This document shows, one piece after another, positions 52,073 through 60,481 of a stretch of DNA of 64,000 nt. Under the pieces are notes generated by a model that had not been told where the DNA came from, ran no database searches, and worked only from the letters and a program-made list of their open reading frames with translations. The stretch is from positions 66,638 to 130,637 of the forward strand of contig NZ_JBNNUK010000011.1 of the NCBI RefSeq assembly GCF_050279675.1, in the 5' to 3' direction. This DNA is from Viridibacillus sp050279675 (GTDB lineage: Bacteria > Bacillota > Bacilli > Bacillales_A > Planococcaceae). Made by a program: the position numbers and the translations under genes. Numbering within the stretch: position 1 is the stretch's first letter; the number at the start of each line of letters is the position of its first letter.

Positions 52073-52619
52073 GAATATTATCCTTAAATATCTATTTTGT
52101 TTACATTTTTGGAATATGATCCGTATTTTAAATTTATATTTTCAGATGTATAACAAAAGCTTGAAAAGTTGAGAAGGCAGAAATTGAGGATGTTCAGTGG
52201 GCGCTCTCCGAGTATGGCGAGTGCTCGAGATCGGTTTATATTTAACTTAGGTGGCGTTTGCCGATTCCATCGTCAGTCGAAAACATGCGGTTTTTCTCCA
52301 GTTCAAAAACAAGAAAGGGTCTGACTATACAAGCATAGCACTTGTGCAGCCAGACCCTTTCTAAACATATAGACCGTCCCTATTTTTGAAAAAAAGGTAC
52401 ATCCAAAAAACTTTTAGATCGCTTTTGAGCCCTTTCAAACCATCAGTTTGGAAGGGCTCAAAAGCATGAAGATCATTCGCACGTGTCCACTCCTTAAATT
52501 CCCACTCCAAGATCAGCAAAGAACGCTAACCTTTTCGCTCCGATTTATCGTGGTCGCTTACCTCTAATCTTTCTTAAAAACTATGTCCATTTTTCTATAC
52601 ACATAACTTGGTATATTTT
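52073..52619. other. Non-coding region with two strong hairpins
   Basis: No gene is supported. AGAAAGGGTCTG (from 52312) pairs with CAGACCCTTTCT (to 52364) with an inner stem. GCTTTTGAGCCCTTTCAAAC (52421-52440) pairs over 20 bp with 52446-52465 around a 5-nt loop. The flanking GC content is higher than the surroundings (for example 52190-52290). This looks like ends or pieces of a mobile element. Confidence 0.5.
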
Positions 52620-53051
52620 TTAATCTTGCGACAAGTAAATCCATTTTGTTTCATCAAATTTTTCAATGATATAATTTGAACTAATAGTTTGTAACATTTT
52701 ATTGAAAAATTCTACACTATCATCATTATCATATAAATCTTCCTGAACATATTCTTTAATAATAAAATTTGTTAAATGTGTATTATTCACAAAATCTGAA
52801 AAATACAATCTCAAAGCAATTGAATCCTCTTCTGTAAAAGTTTCATCGTTAATTAATGAAATTTTAAAAACATTTAAAATTTCATTAATATCTTCTTCAT
52901 CCATATAACATAAAGGATCCATCTTTTTATCTTCTTCTGTAAAAGGATTTCTAGTATCTTCAATTACCACATAAGCTAAAATACTCCCATTTTTAAATAC
53001 ACGAAAAATTTCTAAATCTCTCAATTTCAAAACTCTATTAAGTGAAATCAT
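52620..53051 (-). CDS. Acidic protein of unknown function (possible immunity protein)
   Basis: The 143-residue acidic soluble protein starts MISLNRVLKLRDLEIFRVF; further motifs are AYVVIEDTRNPFTEEDKK and WIYLSQD at the end. GGAGGAAAAA precedes the ATG. It begins 9 bp after the stop of a decayed membrane-protein gene on the same strand. Small acidic genes directly after toxin genes are often immunity proteins, but I see no diagnostic motif, so this is only a suggestion. Confidence 0.55.
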   Translation of the reverse strand: MISLNRVLKLRDLEIFRVFKNGSILAYVVIEDTRNPFTEEDKKMDPLCYMDEEDINEILNVFKISLINDETFTEEDSIALRLYFSDFVNNTHLTNFIIKEYVQEDLYDNDDSVEFFNKMLQTISSNYIIEKFDETKWIYLSQD

Positions 53052-53060
53052 TTTTTCCTC

Positions 53061-53362
53061 CTATCCAAACACTAAACTAGGATGTTTCACTAGCGTACTT
53101 ATTGTTACACCTATCATTGTAGCAATAGTAGTTAAATATACCACAGGAGATAGTAATATAGTTGTCCAAGATATTTTATTTAATTCAGCACGTTCTTTAT
53201 CTATTTATTTTTGTTTTTCTACGCCTTTTTTATAATCTGAAGTCGCTTTTACATTTTTTTGTACAGCTTTGGAACACCTTCTGAAGTTAAAGTTTTACCA
53301 TGACTTTTGCCTTCAGGAATTCTTTCAGCCCCTTGTACTTTACCTTTATACAAATTCCTCAC
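53061..53362 (-). pseudogene. Decayed gene with C-terminal membrane segment
   Basis: The minus-strand frame reads RNLYKGKVQGAERIPEGKSH then GKTLTSEGVPKLYKK and hits a stop. Another frame continues NVKATSDYKKGVEKQK, a TAA, then IDKERAELNKISW. A hydrophobic SPVVYLTTIATMIGVTISTL and a final TAG at 53061 follow. At least one frameshift and one stop break it. It precedes the 143-residue gene, so both may be the tail of an old secreted-toxin or membrane locus. Confidence 0.5.
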
Positions 53363-53415
53363 CAAAAGTCGAGTATGACATTTGGTTAAAGAGTGTATAG
53401 ATTTAAGAATGCAAT

Positions 53416-53544
53416 TTGATTGGAGTGGAGGCTGTGCGACTCCTAGGGGATTAGCGTTCTAGATGAGACCCTGGGGCGAGAATAGCGAGTGAAGCGGCTC
53501 ATCAGACGCCCCCTGGAAAGCGCATAGCCGGAACGGAAATCAAC
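53416..53544. repeat. Dispersed palindromic repeat of the Bacillaceae type
   Basis: A GC-richer block of 129 bp starts TTGATTGGAGTGGAGG and ends CGGAACGGAAATCAAC, with TTGATT/AATCAA at the ends. Inside are GCGACTCC, a GAGACCCTGGGGCGAG/GCTCATCAGACGCCCCC pairing and GGAAAGCGCATAGCC. From memory this closely resembles a short repeat scattered through many Bacillaceae and Planococcaceae genomes. It can fold over its whole length. Function unknown. Confidence 0.65.
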
Positions 53545-53577
53545 TAGATCTTTATTAGAATGGAGATTTATCCTTTT

Positions 53578-53606
53578 TTCACAAATAATCCATATTAAGG
53601 TATAAT
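53578..53606 (+). promoter_or_regulatory. Sigma-A promoter of the two-component system
   Basis: TTCACA (53578-53583), a 17-bp spacer, then a perfect TATAAT (53601-53606). The response regulator ATG is 42 bp downstream, with an AGGAGCGAG ribosome site. Confidence 0.75.
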
Positions 53607-53647
53607 TACTTGTGTGAACATATGTAAAAGCTAGGAGCGAGAAGAGC

Positions 53648-54343
53648 ATGGAATCTAATATTTTGCTAGTTGAAGATGATATATCTATTCAAGAAATGGT
53701 CGAAAGCTATTTAACAAAAGAGGGGTTTGTTGTAGCGACGGCTTCTGATGGAGAAGATGGACTGGCGAAGTTTATGCGAGGTTCATTTGATTTAGTCATT
53801 CTTGATATTATGATGCCGAAGATAGATGGTTTAGAAGTTGTGAGATTGATTCGCGAAAAAAGTGCTGTTCCAATCTTAATGATGTCTGCTAAGGATACAG
53901 ATGTTGATAAGGCGATTGGCTTAGGCCTTGGAGCAGATGATTACATTTGTAAACCCTTTTCAATGATTGAGTTGTCTGCAAGAGTAAAGGCAGGGATTCG
54001 TCGTTCGACAAAATATTCAGTTCCTCCAAAGGTAGATGAAAAAATTATACAAATTGGTGACTTGAAAATAGATACAATCAATTTTACAGCTTGGAAGAAA
54101 GGTGAAGTCATTAAACTCACATCTAAAGAATTTGAGTTATTAAAGTTATTTGCAAAAAATCGTAATCGTGTATTTTCAAAAGCTCAGATTTATAATCTCA
54201 TTTGGAATGAAGAATATTATGGTGATGAAAATGTTATAAATGTTCATATGAGAAGGCTGCGAGAGAAGATAGAGAACGATCCATCAAACCCAGTATATAT
54301 TAAAACGTTGTGGGGAATCGGATATAAATTGGAAGTGATGTAA
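53648..54343 (+). CDS. OmpR-family response regulator
   Basis: The 231-residue regulator has a receiver domain with acidic pocket EDD at residues 9-11, phospho-acceptor Asp53 (LVILDIMMPKIDG) and Lys in KPFSM. The C-terminal winged helix has LTSKEFELLKLFAKN and VHMRRLREKIENDP. Its gene is 1 bp from the kinase gene. It most likely activates the ABC exporter operon at 55508, upstream of which lie three 11-bp repeats. Confidence 0.93.
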   Translation: MESNILLVEDDISIQEMVESYLTKEGFVVATASDGEDGLAKFMRGSFDLVILDIMMPKIDGLEVVRLIREKSAVPILMMSAKDTDVDKAIGLGLGADDYICKPFSMIELSARVKAGIRRSTKYSVPPKVDEKIIQIGDLKIDTINFTAWKKGEVIKLTSKEFELLKLFAKNRNRVFSKAQIYNLIWNEEYYGDENVINVHMRRLREKIENDPSNPVYIKTLWGIGYKLEVM

Positions 54344-54344
54344 A

Positions 54345-55280
54345 ATGGAGTTTTTTTTAATATTGATCATTGTCATATTAATAGGTTTTATCTTTTTTCA
54401 ATATAATATGCAGAAAAATAAAGATGAGGATTTACGATACATATATGAGAAGCTACAGAATATTTTAGAAAAGCAAACAGCTGAAAAGTTATTAGTTGTG
54501 ACAGATAATAAAGAACTGCAAAAGTTATTAGTAGCTATTAATCATTTATTAGTAGTAAAGCAAACAACAAATGCAGATCAAGCAAAGGTAGAAATATCAA
54601 TGCGTAAAATGCTCTCTAATATATCACATGATTTGAAAACACCGCTTACGGTTGTTCTTGGCTATGTAGAGATGTTACATACAGATCCAACAATGACCGA
54701 GAATGAACGACAAGTTTTATTAAAAAAGGTGCATGTAAAAACGATTGAGGTAATGGAACTAATTCAAAAGTTCTTTGATCTATCGAAACTGGAGTCAGGA
54801 GATAAGGAAATTGAGTTAACGAGAGTTAATATGAACGAAGTATGTCAGGAAAATATTTTATCGTTCTATGATTTACTTATGGCGAAAGGCTTTTCGGTTG
54901 AAATTGATATTCCGAATGAACAACTATATGCACATGGAAATACAGATGTGTTAAGTAGAATTTTAAATAATTTAATATCAAATGCAATTACGTATGGCGA
55001 TGATGGAAAAACACTCGGAATGACTTTAAGAAACGATGACAAGATAGTGTACATTGATATTTGGGATAAAGGAAAAGGGATTTCTGAGTCACATATTGAT
55101 AAGGTATTTGAGCGTATGTACACATTAGAAGATTCAAGAAATCGTAAATATCAAGGTAGTGGGCTTGGATTGACGATTACGAAGCGTCTAGTGGAAGCTT
55201 TAGATGGGGAGATTCATCTCTCAAGTAAACCATATGATAAAACAGTATTTACAATTATGCTGAAAAGAATGGAATATTAG
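54345..55280 (+). CDS. Sensor histidine kinase with minimal sensor
   Basis: The 311-residue kinase has one N-terminal membrane helix (LILIIVILIGFIFFQ) and no extracellular domain. A linker helix follows, then the H-box SNISHDLKTPLTV (His95), an N-box (ILNNLISNAITYG) and G-boxes DKGKGI and GSGLGLTI. Kinases of this form next to bacitracin/lantibiotic-type exporters are usually triggered via the transporter or within the membrane. A terminator overlaps its stop. Confidence 0.9.
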   Translation: MEFFLILIIVILIGFIFFQYNMQKNKDEDLRYIYEKLQNILEKQTAEKLLVVTDNKELQKLLVAINHLLVVKQTTNADQAKVEISMRKMLSNISHDLKTPLTVVLGYVEMLHTDPTMTENERQVLLKKVHVKTIEVMELIQKFFDLSKLESGDKEIELTRVNMNEVCQENILSFYDLLMAKGFSVEIDIPNEQLYAHGNTDVLSRILNNLISNAITYGDDGKTLGMTLRNDDKIVYIDIWDKGKGISESHIDKVFERMYTLEDSRNRKYQGSGLGLTITKRLVEALDGEIHLSSKPYDKTVFTIMLKRMEY

Positions 55281-55311
55281 CTTGTAGAACGATTCTACAA
55301 GCTTTTTGTTT
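55279..55311 (+). terminator. Rho-independent terminator after the kinase
   Basis: AGCTTGTAGAA (55279-55289) and TTCTACAAGCT (55293-55303) pair perfectly around CGA, followed by T-rich sequence. It separates the regulator operon from the exporter operon. Confidence 0.85.
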
Positions 55312-55422
55312 TGTTCCTGGCAGTATCAACGATGTCCATCTCAAGAAGAAACAATTCACATCACAGGTAGATCAATATTGTTTTCATGTTTATTTAGTAT
55401 CTACATACGATTTTCTGTGAGC

Positions 55423-55476
55423 TTAAGGAATTTGTAAGAATCGATTAAGAAAAAAGAGATGTTCGTTCCGTACAAT
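55423..55476 (+). promoter_or_regulatory. Exporter promoter with three 11-bp direct repeats
   Basis: TTAAGG (55423), GTAAGA (55434) and TTAAGA (55445) lie exactly 11 bp apart, on one face of the helix. A -10 TACAAT is at 55471-55476; the 17-bp-upstream -35 position (AAGAAA) is poor and overlaps the last repeat. This is the expected layout of an OmpR-family activator site on a weak -35. Confidence 0.6.
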
Positions 55477-55507
55477 AAAAATAGACGGTGAAAGGGGAAA
55501 AAATAAA

Positions 55508-56431
55508 ATGTCATATATATTAAAAACAAACCAACTAACAAAAGTATTTGAAGGAAAAGAGGTTGTTTCCGGGGTCAATATGCATGTAAAGCAAGGTGAA
55601 ATATACGGATTTTTGGGTCCAAACGGGGCCGGTAAAACTACGATTATGAAAATGATTACAAATTTAATAAAACCGACGAGCGGAGATATTGAAATTTTTG
55701 GTCAAAAGTTAACGAATACATCATATGAAGTCCTTAAAAGAATGGGGACGATTATTGAATATCCTATTTTTTATGAGAAGCTAACTGCGCGGGAAAACCT
55801 TTACTTACATTGTGAATACATGGGCTATTATGACAAGAAGTCGATTGATCATGCTTTAGATCTTGTGAAGTTAAATAATGTAGATGACAAAAAGGTGAAA
55901 GATTTTTCTCTTGGAATGAAACAAAGATTAGGAATAGCCAGAGCGATTACGACGAAACCAGAACTGTTAATTTTAGATGAACCTATCAATGGCTTAGACC
56001 CAATCGGTATTAAAGAATTGCGAGAGTTATTTAAAATGCTTTGCAAAGAATATGGCATTACTTTATTAGTTTCTAGCCACATATTAGCTGAAATGGAACA
56101 AATGGCAGACACTATTGGGGTCATTCAAAATGGAAAATTGATTAAAGAAGTTTCTATGAAGAGTATCAATGGAGAACAGACAGATTATATTGAGGTAAAG
56201 GTTCAAAATATAAAAAAAGCTGCTTTCATTTTAGATAATCAGCTAGGTATAAAAAATTATAAAATCATGAGTGAACAAACAATTCGCATATATGAAGTGA
56301 CTGCTACACAGCAAGACATTTCAAAGGCCCTTATTATGAATGATATTGAGATTGAAAGCATCAACAAAAAGCATAGCTCTTTGGAAGAATATTTCATGAA
56401 TTTAATGAACGGAGAGGGGATTCATGCTTAA
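55508..56431 (+). CDS. ABC transporter ATPase (bacitracin/lantibiotic exporter type, BcrA/LanF-like)
   Basis: The 307-residue ATPase has Walker A GPNGAGKTT, signature FSLGMKQRLGIARA, Walker B LLILDEPINGLD and switch His in SSHILAEM. It carries the C-terminal extension typical of BcrA-type exporters (KHSSLEEYFMNLM). It would energise the permease at 56732 for antibiotic-peptide resistance. AAAGGGG is the ribosome site. Confidence 0.88.
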   Translation: MSYILKTNQLTKVFEGKEVVSGVNMHVKQGEIYGFLGPNGAGKTTIMKMITNLIKPTSGDIEIFGQKLTNTSYEVLKRMGTIIEYPIFYEKLTARENLYLHCEYMGYYDKKSIDHALDLVKLNNVDDKKVKDFSLGMKQRLGIARAITTKPELLILDEPINGLDPIGIKELRELFKMLCKEYGITLLVSSHILAEMEQMADTIGVIQNGKLIKEVSMKSINGEQTDYIEVKVQNIKKAAFILDNQLGIKNYKIMSEQTIRIYEVTATQQDISKALIMNDIEIESINKKHSSLEEYFMNLMNGEGIHA

Positions 56432-56640
56432 ATTAAATGCAATTAGACCTTGTGAAAAATAAATTTGGCTGGTATTTCAAAGGAGCAATTATAGCAAACA
56501 TCCTCATGATAGCCTTACTTTGGTTTGTAATGTATATATCACAAATTGAAGGTGACTTAATTGCTACAACACATCTAGACTTTTTCGTAATGATTGGTGC
56601 AATGGTCAGAGCTACATATCGATTCGAAATATTGAGATAG
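56424..56640 (+). pseudogene. Truncated, frameshifted first permease of the exporter
   Basis: GGAGAGG is 5 nt before ATG 56424, overlapping the ATPase stop. The frame MLKLNAIRPCEK stops at once; removing one A gives MLKLMQLDLVKNKFGWYFKG, parallel to the second permease (MFKLMKLEWKKNQLSSYFKG). It then has one helix (ANILMIALLWFVMYI) and ends at 56640, where about 170 further residues are expected. Both an early frameshift and a large deletion have inactivated it. Confidence 0.72.
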
Positions 56641-56731
56641 AGGATGCAATTTAATTTTAAAAGAGGTATTTAAAGAACGTTGCAGGATAGAAAAAATAGT
56701 ATTTCTTAAATCTTTCTTGGAGGTAATCAAC

Positions 56732-57436
56732 ATGTTTAAACTTATGAAACTGGAATGGAAAAAAAATCAGTTATCCAGTTATTTTAAAGGGTTAGTATTT
56801 TGTATATTGGGGATTTTAGCTGCTGTTTGTTTAATGGCGTGGGGATCTAAAGTTGAGGATGATCTTATGTTTCGAGATTATACCGAATTCATGTCTTTAA
56901 CGAATATTTTCATTAGAATCGTATTTATCATTTTTTCGAGTGTCATTTTATCACGATTAGTAATTGATGAATATAGGAATAAAACGATTCAATTATTGTT
57001 TAGCTACCCGCTGAAACGAAAAAAATTAATGCAAGCTAAGTTATCAATTGTCTTTGGGTTTTGTTTTTTTAGTATTATTATCGCTACTTTTATCATTAGT
57101 GTGATAATTTATTTTTTAAATCCAATGTTAGAATTCTTTGCAACACCAATGAGTTTGAGTGAAATAGTTGCAATAGTTCCAACAACTTTTATTAGTGCTT
57201 TTATGACTGCTGGAGTAAGCCTGATTCCTCTGTACTTTGGAATGAGAAAAAAATCAACTGCTACAACCATTACCTCGGCCGTAATAATTAGCTTCTTAAT
57301 AAATGGAAATGTATCAAGTGGTGGAACTCAGGTTAGTCTTATACAATTCATTGTTGTTCCAATTACACTATGTCTTCTAGGCCTTTTAATCGGCTATCTC
57401 TCTTATCATAAAGTTGAAAAAATAGATTTGGTTTAA
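56732..57436 (+). CDS. ABC-2 type exporter permease (bacitracin/lantibiotic type)
   Basis: The 234-residue membrane protein has about six helices and the family stretch IDEYRNKTIQLLFSYPLKRKK after the second helix. GGAGG is 8 nt before ATG 56732. It is the surviving permease of what was a two-permease exporter (LanE/LanG- or BcrB-like). Confidence 0.82.
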   Translation: MFKLMKLEWKKNQLSSYFKGLVFCILGILAAVCLMAWGSKVEDDLMFRDYTEFMSLTNIFIRIVFIIFSSVILSRLVIDEYRNKTIQLLFSYPLKRKKLMQAKLSIVFGFCFFSIIIATFIISVIIYFLNPMLEFFATPMSLSEIVAIVPTTFISAFMTAGVSLIPLYFGMRKKSTATTITSAVIISFLINGNVSSGGTQVSLIQFIVVPITLCLLGLLIGYLSYHKVEKIDLV

Positions 57437-57454
57437 AAGGAATGAGGAAAAGAA

Positions 57455-58324
57455 ATGAAAAAATTCATAATAACATCCATTATGTTAATCGCTATTTTTG
57501 GATTTCTCTTAAGTGTCATGCATAAAAGAGGGGATAAATTTCAGGAAGAAAAATCATATGATATGGAGGGCATAAAAGAAGTAGTTATTAACAATGAATC
57601 TTGGAATCTTGAGTTGGAAAACAGTGAATCAAACAAACTAACTGTCACAGTCGAAGGTAAACAGAAAGACAAAAAGAATAATCCTGTCTCAATCAAAAAC
57701 AAAGGCAAGAGGATAATAATTAGTCAGCAAGATGAAGATGGTGGGTTTACTGATAACTTTAGCTTTGGAAAAAAAGGAATTATTCATATTTCAATCCCAC
57801 AGAACGCTTTAGATACGCTTACAGTAAATAATAGCTATGGTGATATAAAAATGAATGATATTAAAAGTAAAAACGTAATAATTTCAAACGACTCAGGTAC
57901 GGCAAAAATTGAAGGACTGTCAGCCGAGGAAGGTAGATTTACGTCAAAAGATGGTGAACTAAGTTTGAAAGAAAGTTCGTTAAAAAATTTAACATCAGCT
58001 TCTACTTCTGGAGATAACTATCTAATGAATGTGAATAGCCCTAATATGAATATTACTTCAGAAGATGGTGAAGTGTCAGTGAAAGATGCAGTAGAAGGAA
58101 AGACATTACTCGTAGAAACAAAGTCAGGAGATATTACTGTGGCCTATAAAGAAATTCCGACCTCTTTGAAACTTACCGCAAATAGTAATTCATCTGATAT
58201 AACACTAAATTTAGATAGTTTGAAATTAGACACGGATACTGAAAAATCAAAAGTAGGCACAATTGGTGACGGGTTTAATCAAATGGAGCTCTTAAGTGAG
58301 AATGGCACGATCAATGTAAAATAA
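57455..58324 (+). CDS. DUF4097 family membrane-anchored protein
   Basis: The 289-residue protein has an N-terminal helix (IITSIMLIAIFGFLLSVM), then beta-rich repeats typical of DUF4097: YGDIKMNDIKSKNVIIS, GTAKIEGLSAEEG, KSGDITVAYKEIP. LiaG-like proteins of this family accompany cell-envelope stress operons. It follows the exporter permease by 18 bp, so it is part of the same envelope-defence operon. Confidence 0.82.
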   Translation: MKKFIITSIMLIAIFGFLLSVMHKRGDKFQEEKSYDMEGIKEVVINNESWNLELENSESNKLTVTVEGKQKDKKNNPVSIKNKGKRIIISQQDEDGGFTDNFSFGKKGIIHISIPQNALDTLTVNNSYGDIKMNDIKSKNVIISNDSGTAKIEGLSAEEGRFTSKDGELSLKESSLKNLTSASTSGDNYLMNVNSPNMNITSEDGEVSVKDAVEGKTLLVETKSGDITVAYKEIPTSLKLTANSNSSDITLNLDSLKLDTDTEKSKVGTIGDGFNQMELLSENGTINVK

Positions 58325-58398
58325 ATAGAAAACGACATTATATTAAATGAACTATTGAAGCTATCCTCTATAAAACACTAAATATTAGTTGAAAAGTA

Positions 58399-58435
58399 GA
58401 CTAAAAGCTGTGTCAGCTCTTAGTTTATTTTTTTT
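58399..58435 (+). terminator. Rho-independent terminator
   Basis: ACTAAAAGCTG and CAGCTCTTAGT pair around TGT with one mismatch, then a run of eight T. It ends the exporter operon. Confidence 0.75.
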
Positions 58436-58745
58436 GTAATCATTAGTTAAGGTAATAACGATGAATAGTTTTATGAATTAGGTGAGTAAAAAACTTTATC
58501 TAATTGACAATAATCTACCAGTCATGTAATGTTTAAGTTGGTTTAGAAAATTACGAATTTTTTTGATTTAAAGAGAATGAATTGATGTTATCATAGCGTA
58601 TTTTTAACAAAATAATCCTCATATGAGGTTACTATTCTATTGTTAATCGTATATTTTTCTTTCTACATTTAAGAAACTTTGGTCCAATCTTATTAGGTCA
58701 TAGACTTATTGAGATATATGAATAATTTTGAGGAGAGTGATTCAT
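58436..58745. other. Intergenic region of about 310 bp upstream of the amidase pair
   Basis: AT-rich sequence that should hold the amidase promoter. No gene and no clear structure is seen; AGGAG (about 58731-58735) is the ribosome site for the small gene. Confidence 0.4.
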
Positions 58746-58931
58746 TTGTCATTGTCGATTCAAGAATTGTTAGAGAACAAGGGGATTCAAGTAAAGAAAG
58801 ACCATTTTGAAAGTTTGCAAGAGAAATGGGAAGGTATACAAGCGCTAAGAGGGAACTTAGAGGGAGCCAATATTGATGATGCTGATATTAGTCTGAAGAA
58901 TATTCCTGGAGGTGACCACATTGATGAATGA
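58746..58931 (+). CDS. GatC/AtzG-like small subunit candidate (61 aa)
   Basis: AGGAGAG is about 9 nt before TTG 58746; the earlier TTG at 58728 has no site. The 61-residue product has a helical N-terminal half (LSIQELLENKGIQVKKDHFE, LQEKWEGIQALRGN) and an extended acidic C-terminal part (DDADISLKNIPGGDHIDE). Its stop overlaps the amidase start by 8 bp. Small helical partners followed by a belt-like tail, coupled to amidases, are known as GatC and AtzG. The same role here is an inference. Confidence 0.6.
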   Translation: MSLSIQELLENKGIQVKKDHFESLQEKWEGIQALRGNLEGANIDDADISLKNIPGGDHIDE

Positions 58932-60339
58932 TTTAATTTTGAAGTCAGTTGATGAACTTGCACCGTTAATTAAAAATAAAACATTATCGCCAGTTGAGCT
59001 AACAAAAGCTGTCCTAGATCACGCTGAAAAAAGTCAGGACAAGATTAACTCATATATGTCTTTTTATAGAGAAGAAGCAGTAGAAGCTGCTAAAAAAGCG
59101 GAACAGGATATTATGCAAGGTAATTATCGTGGGATGTATCATGGTATGCCAATTGCACTTAAAGATAATTTGTTTTTTAAAGATAAAATAACAACAATGT
59201 CTTCAAAAATTCATAAGGATTTTGTTTCTGATTACGACGCTACAGTAGTTAGAAAATTAAGAGATGCAGGTGTTATTTTTACTGGGAAACTCAGCATGCA
59301 CGAATATGCATGGGGGATAACAAATAATAATCCACACTATGGTCCAGTAAGAAATCCTTGGAATTTAAATAAAATCCCTGGGGGTTCAAGTGGTGGTTCA
59401 GGAGCTGCTGTAGCAGTAGGTGCTAGTATTGCGTCGTTAGGGACTGATACTGCGGGGTCTATTCGTATTCCTTCATCTGCATGTGGTATTGTAGGTCTTA
59501 AGCCAACACATGGTCGGGTTAGTAAGTATGGATGTTATCCACTTGCTTGGTCTCTGGATCATATTGGACCAATGACGAAAACAGTTAAAGATGCAGCAGG
59601 GATGTTAGAAATTATTTCTGGCTATGACAGAAATGATCCTACTTCTGTAAATGTCTCTATTGATAACTATATAGGACAAGTTACAGGTGAGGTGAAGGAT
59701 TTAGTAATTGGAGTTAATGAAGATTACTTCTTTAATCAAGTAGATGATGATATTAATAAACTTGTTCGTGCAAGTATTCAAAAACTAGTAGATCAAGGAG
59801 CTAAAGTAGAAACGGTTAAAATTCCAACACTTCAACATTCTGAATGGGCTGAATTAGTCACTTCTTTATCAGAAGCTTCTGCTATACATCACTCAGATTT
59901 AATGAACCGACCAGATGATTTTGGTGATGATATTCGATTCTTATTTGAATTAGGAGAGCTTCCTTCGGCTGTTGATTATTTACAAGCACAGCAAGTTAGA
60001 AGACAGTTAAAACATGAATTTAACGAAGTATTTGAAAAGGTTGATGTATTAATATCACCAACACTGCCAGTTATAGCGCCAACTATTGGCGAAAATTTTG
60101 CAGACTTGAATGGAGAAAAAGTAGATTTAATAGATAATATTATTCGTTTTACTGGTCCAGGTAATTTAACTGGTTTACCTGCATTATCAGTACCTTGTGG
60201 TTTTAAAGGAGATATGCCAGTAGGAATACAAATCATGGGACCAGCTTTCAGTGAAGGTAGAGTATTAAATGTGGGCTACGCAATTGAGCAAACACAACCT
60301 TTAAAGGGAAGAAAACCGCTTATTTTTACTAACGTATAA
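58924..60339 (+). CDS. Amidase signature family hydrolase (GatA/AtzE-like)
   Basis: The 471-residue enzyme has the Ser-cisSer-Lys triad. Lys80 is in PIALKDNLF, the cis-Ser is in PGGSSGGSGAAVA (about Ser155) and nucleophile Ser179 is in GTDTAGSIRIPSSACG. GLKPTHGRVSKYG follows. It hydrolyses an amide in the cytoplasm. ATG 58924 is 9 nt after GGAGGTG; TTG 58921 and GTG 58912 are alternatives. No gatB is present, so it is not part of the gatCAB operon. Coupling to the small upstream gene suggests a two-subunit amidase. Confidence 0.87.
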   Translation: MNDLILKSVDELAPLIKNKTLSPVELTKAVLDHAEKSQDKINSYMSFYREEAVEAAKKAEQDIMQGNYRGMYHGMPIALKDNLFFKDKITTMSSKIHKDFVSDYDATVVRKLRDAGVIFTGKLSMHEYAWGITNNNPHYGPVRNPWNLNKIPGGSSGGSGAAVAVGASIASLGTDTAGSIRIPSSACGIVGLKPTHGRVSKYGCYPLAWSLDHIGPMTKTVKDAAGMLEIISGYDRNDPTSVNVSIDNYIGQVTGEVKDLVIGVNEDYFFNQVDDDINKLVRASIQKLVDQGAKVETVKIPTLQHSEWAELVTSLSEASAIHHSDLMNRPDDFGDDIRFLFELGELPSAVDYLQAQQVRRQLKHEFNEVFEKVDVLISPTLPVIAPTIGENFADLNGEKVDLIDNIIRFTGPGNLTGLPALSVPCGFKGDMPVGIQIMGPAFSEGRVLNVGYAIEQTQPLKGRKPLIFTNV

Positions 60340-60373
60340 TGCAAAATACAAATTGAATTTTAATAATAAATAG

Positions 60374-60405
60374 AAAAAGCAGGAGCATTTTAGCTTCTGC
60401 TTTTA
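60374..60405. terminator. Rho-independent terminator
   Basis: AAAAGCAGGAGC (from 60374) pairs with GCTTCTGCTTTT (to 60404) with one G-T pair, loop ATTTTA. It follows the amidase gene. Confidence 0.8.
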
Positions 60406-60481
60406 TTTGTATGTTTTATGAGGTTAGTTGCTGATTATATCAAGAAAGGTCATAGAAAAGGGCTTAATAACACAAATGATT

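Noticed and set aside
58924..60339. gatA of Glu-tRNA(Gln) amidotransferase
   Set aside because: gatB is not adjacent, and the small upstream gene is not a clear GatC, so a dedicated amidase is more likely.
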